DNA from: Chitinophagaceae bacterium
GTDB lineage: Bacteria; Bacteroidota; Bacteroidia; Chitinophagales; Chitinophagaceae
Assembly: GCA_016719165.1 (NCBI GenBank)
Contig: JADKAJ010000001.1
Location: 620,001-684,000, forward strand
Direction: 5' to 3'
Length of the DNA: 64,000 bases
The translations under genes were made by a program, and so were the position numbers. Each line of letters opens with the position of its first letter. Positions within the stretch are counted from its first letter, which is position 1. Shown here piece after piece: positions 63,038 through 64,000 of the stretch. Under the pieces are notes generated by a model. That model was not told the DNA's origin. It made no database searches and saw only the letters and a program-made list of their open reading frames with translations.

Positions 63038-64000
63038 TCCAGCAATTGTTCCGCTATGTTGATCGCTTTGTTTAAGTAATAACCTACAGCCATATTCCGG
63101 CGGATCCCTTTCATATTTTCCTGAAAGTTCCTGTATTCATTTTCGGTTATTCCTTCCAGTCTTTGTTTCAAATCATATAAAGATGAAACCGCGATACCGA
63201 TTTGTTGTTGCTGTACCCACCCTGCCATCGCACTTTCGTTCCATACGATCGGAGGCAAACCAGCCATGATATATAAAGCTAATTTGTGTGGTGTGTTGAT
63301 GCGCAGGTAATCACCAGCATCTAAGCCTGCTTGAATACTAGTTCCGTCCCATACCAAGCCATAGCTTCCATCTTTAGCTATTACTGGTGGCAGCGTCCTC
63401 GGGTCTTTTTTCCCTTTGTAGTGAATATTGGGCGCAGTTGACGCCGGAGGAGACTCTCCATATATATGAAATTCTAAGGATGGAATATTGTGGAGCTGGC
63501 TGATGAAAGACGCTTTTTCAAGGTTGCCCGCAAATATTATCGGGCCCTTTGGTGATGGCTGATCGACGGGCTCTGGGACCCCGAGGTAATCATACATTTT
63601 CAGTTCGATTACATTCTTGTTGGCAGTTTCCCTTTCAATCAGCTCTTTCATCAACCGGTTTTGTGCAATGATTATATTGAATTGTTTCAGTTGCCTGAAT
63701 TCTTTTTTGAGCAATTTTTTATCCTTGTCCCGGATACCTTCAAAGTCGTGAACATAGGCTATCGTTTTTATTCCATTTTTATTTAGTAAAGAAAAAAAAT
63801 AACGATTTACTCTTGAACGGACAGGGAAATGAAAAAATACACAAGCCGGGGTCATCAATTTATTGATTGACATTTTGCGTACTTTTTGATAAGCCAAAAT
63901 GCGGCTCAGCAAATTTGAAGAAGCAGGGAACGTTTCCAATTTCTCATATCCCGATTTTAACAGGACAGTTTCTATGTCTTCCCGCAAAACACCTGCTGTG
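63034..64000 (-). CDS. Glycosyltransferase (Gtf3-like), N-terminus outside the window
   Basis: The last 322 codons of a sugar transferase; the frame is still open at the window edge (T-A-G-V-L-R-E-D-I-E-T-V), so the TTG at 63987 is not the true start, and about 14 residues seem missing. The pattern Y-V-H-D-F-E-G-I-R, I-I-F-A-G-N-L-E-K and Y-G-L-V-W-D-G-T-S-I matches the beta-1,6-galactofuranosyltransferase/Gtf3 family that adds a second sugar to glycans or glycoproteins. The acceptor is unknown. The 3' end overlaps lepA by 4 bases. Confidence 0.85.
   Translation of the reverse strand, partial: TAGVLREDIETVLLKSGYEKLETFPASSNLLSRILAYQKVRKMSINKLMTPACVFFHFPVRSRVNRYFFSLLNKNGIKTIAYVHDFEGIRDKDKKLLKKEFRQLKQFNIIIAQNRLMKELIERETANKNVIELKMYDYLGVPEPVDQPSPKGPIIFAGNLEKASFISQLHNIPSLEFHIYGESPPASTAPNIHYKGKKDPRTLPPVIAKDGSYGLVWDGTSIQAGLDAGDYLRINTPHKLALYIMAGLPPIVWNESAMAGWVQQQQIGIAVSSLYDLKQRLEGITENEYRNFQENMKGIRRNMAVGYYLNKAINIAEQLLD

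Overview
The window reads as a chromosomal segment of a Bacteroidota bacterium, most like the Chitinophagaceae. The reasons are: no Shine-Dalgarno motifs in front of most starts, moderate GC, a type IX secretion sorting-domain-like protein, and families typical of the phylum (DUF2723/GT117 membrane protein, DUF3810, DUF3667, yceD-rpmF-plsX cluster, epimerase-type threonine dehydrogenase, dodecin). Most of it is ordinary housekeeping sequence. This genus-level placement is inference; no rRNA is present.

Layout. 1-9 kb: end of a threonine dehydrogenase, acylphosphatase plus free methionine sulfoxide reductase, a large outer-membrane metalloprotease/propeller/barrel protein, valS (split by one frameshift), a receiver-only response regulator, an esterase, and the N-degron pair clpS-aat. 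9-13.7 kb: a messy accessory stretch with dodecin, BON and SH3 stress-type proteins, a GIY-YIG nuclease, tag, two tRNA-Val genes and several tRNA-Val remnants; nearly every frame here is broken by single-base indels, mostly in homopolymers. 13.7-31 kb: mtaB, plsC, priA, CPBP protease, GH13 amylase, murB, a MoxR-type ATPase/VWA pair, the DUF2723 protein, a SAM hydroxide adenosyltransferase and an SDR. 31-43 kb: tRNA-Lys, an M14-like peptidase, yceD-rpmF-plsX, DUF3810, tspO, dcd, a phosphopantetheinyl transferase, DUF2130, a GIY-YIG/tRNA-Leu/tRNA-Gly locus, GT2, a histidine kinase, tRNA-Leu and a CHAD protein. 43-56.6 kb: secreted and lipid-anchored proteins, DUF3667, mazG coupled to a giant NtrY-like histidine kinase, DUF1028, a stand-alone sorting domain, a lipase, an 83-bp MITE and poorly conserved frameshifted genes. 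56.7-61 kb: an AT-rich island with a type IIG restriction-modification gene (two frameshifts) and a tightly linked two-TM coiled-coil membrane protein. 61.2-64 kb: lepA and the 3' part of a glycosyltransferase.

Most unusual signal. At two independent loci (11.07-11.52 kb at tRNA-Val and 39.20-39.67 kb at tRNA-Leu) a small GIY-YIG nuclease gene lies directly downstream of a tRNA and its terminator. At the far end it is followed by a 7-bp-stem/3-nt-loop hairpin (CCCGAYT type), and then by a second copy of the tRNA 3' end with its own terminator. At 11.73-11.87 kb, tRNA-Val 5' halves carry the same kind of hairpin in place of the anticodon arm. Together these look like a minimal tRNA-associated mobile cassette and its decay products.

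Quality caveat. Single-base indels interrupt at least ten recognisable genes, including essential ones (valS) and universally conserved ones, usually in runs of A, C or G. Sequencing or assembly error is the simplest explanation, so the broken genes should not be read as biological pseudogenes without checking.
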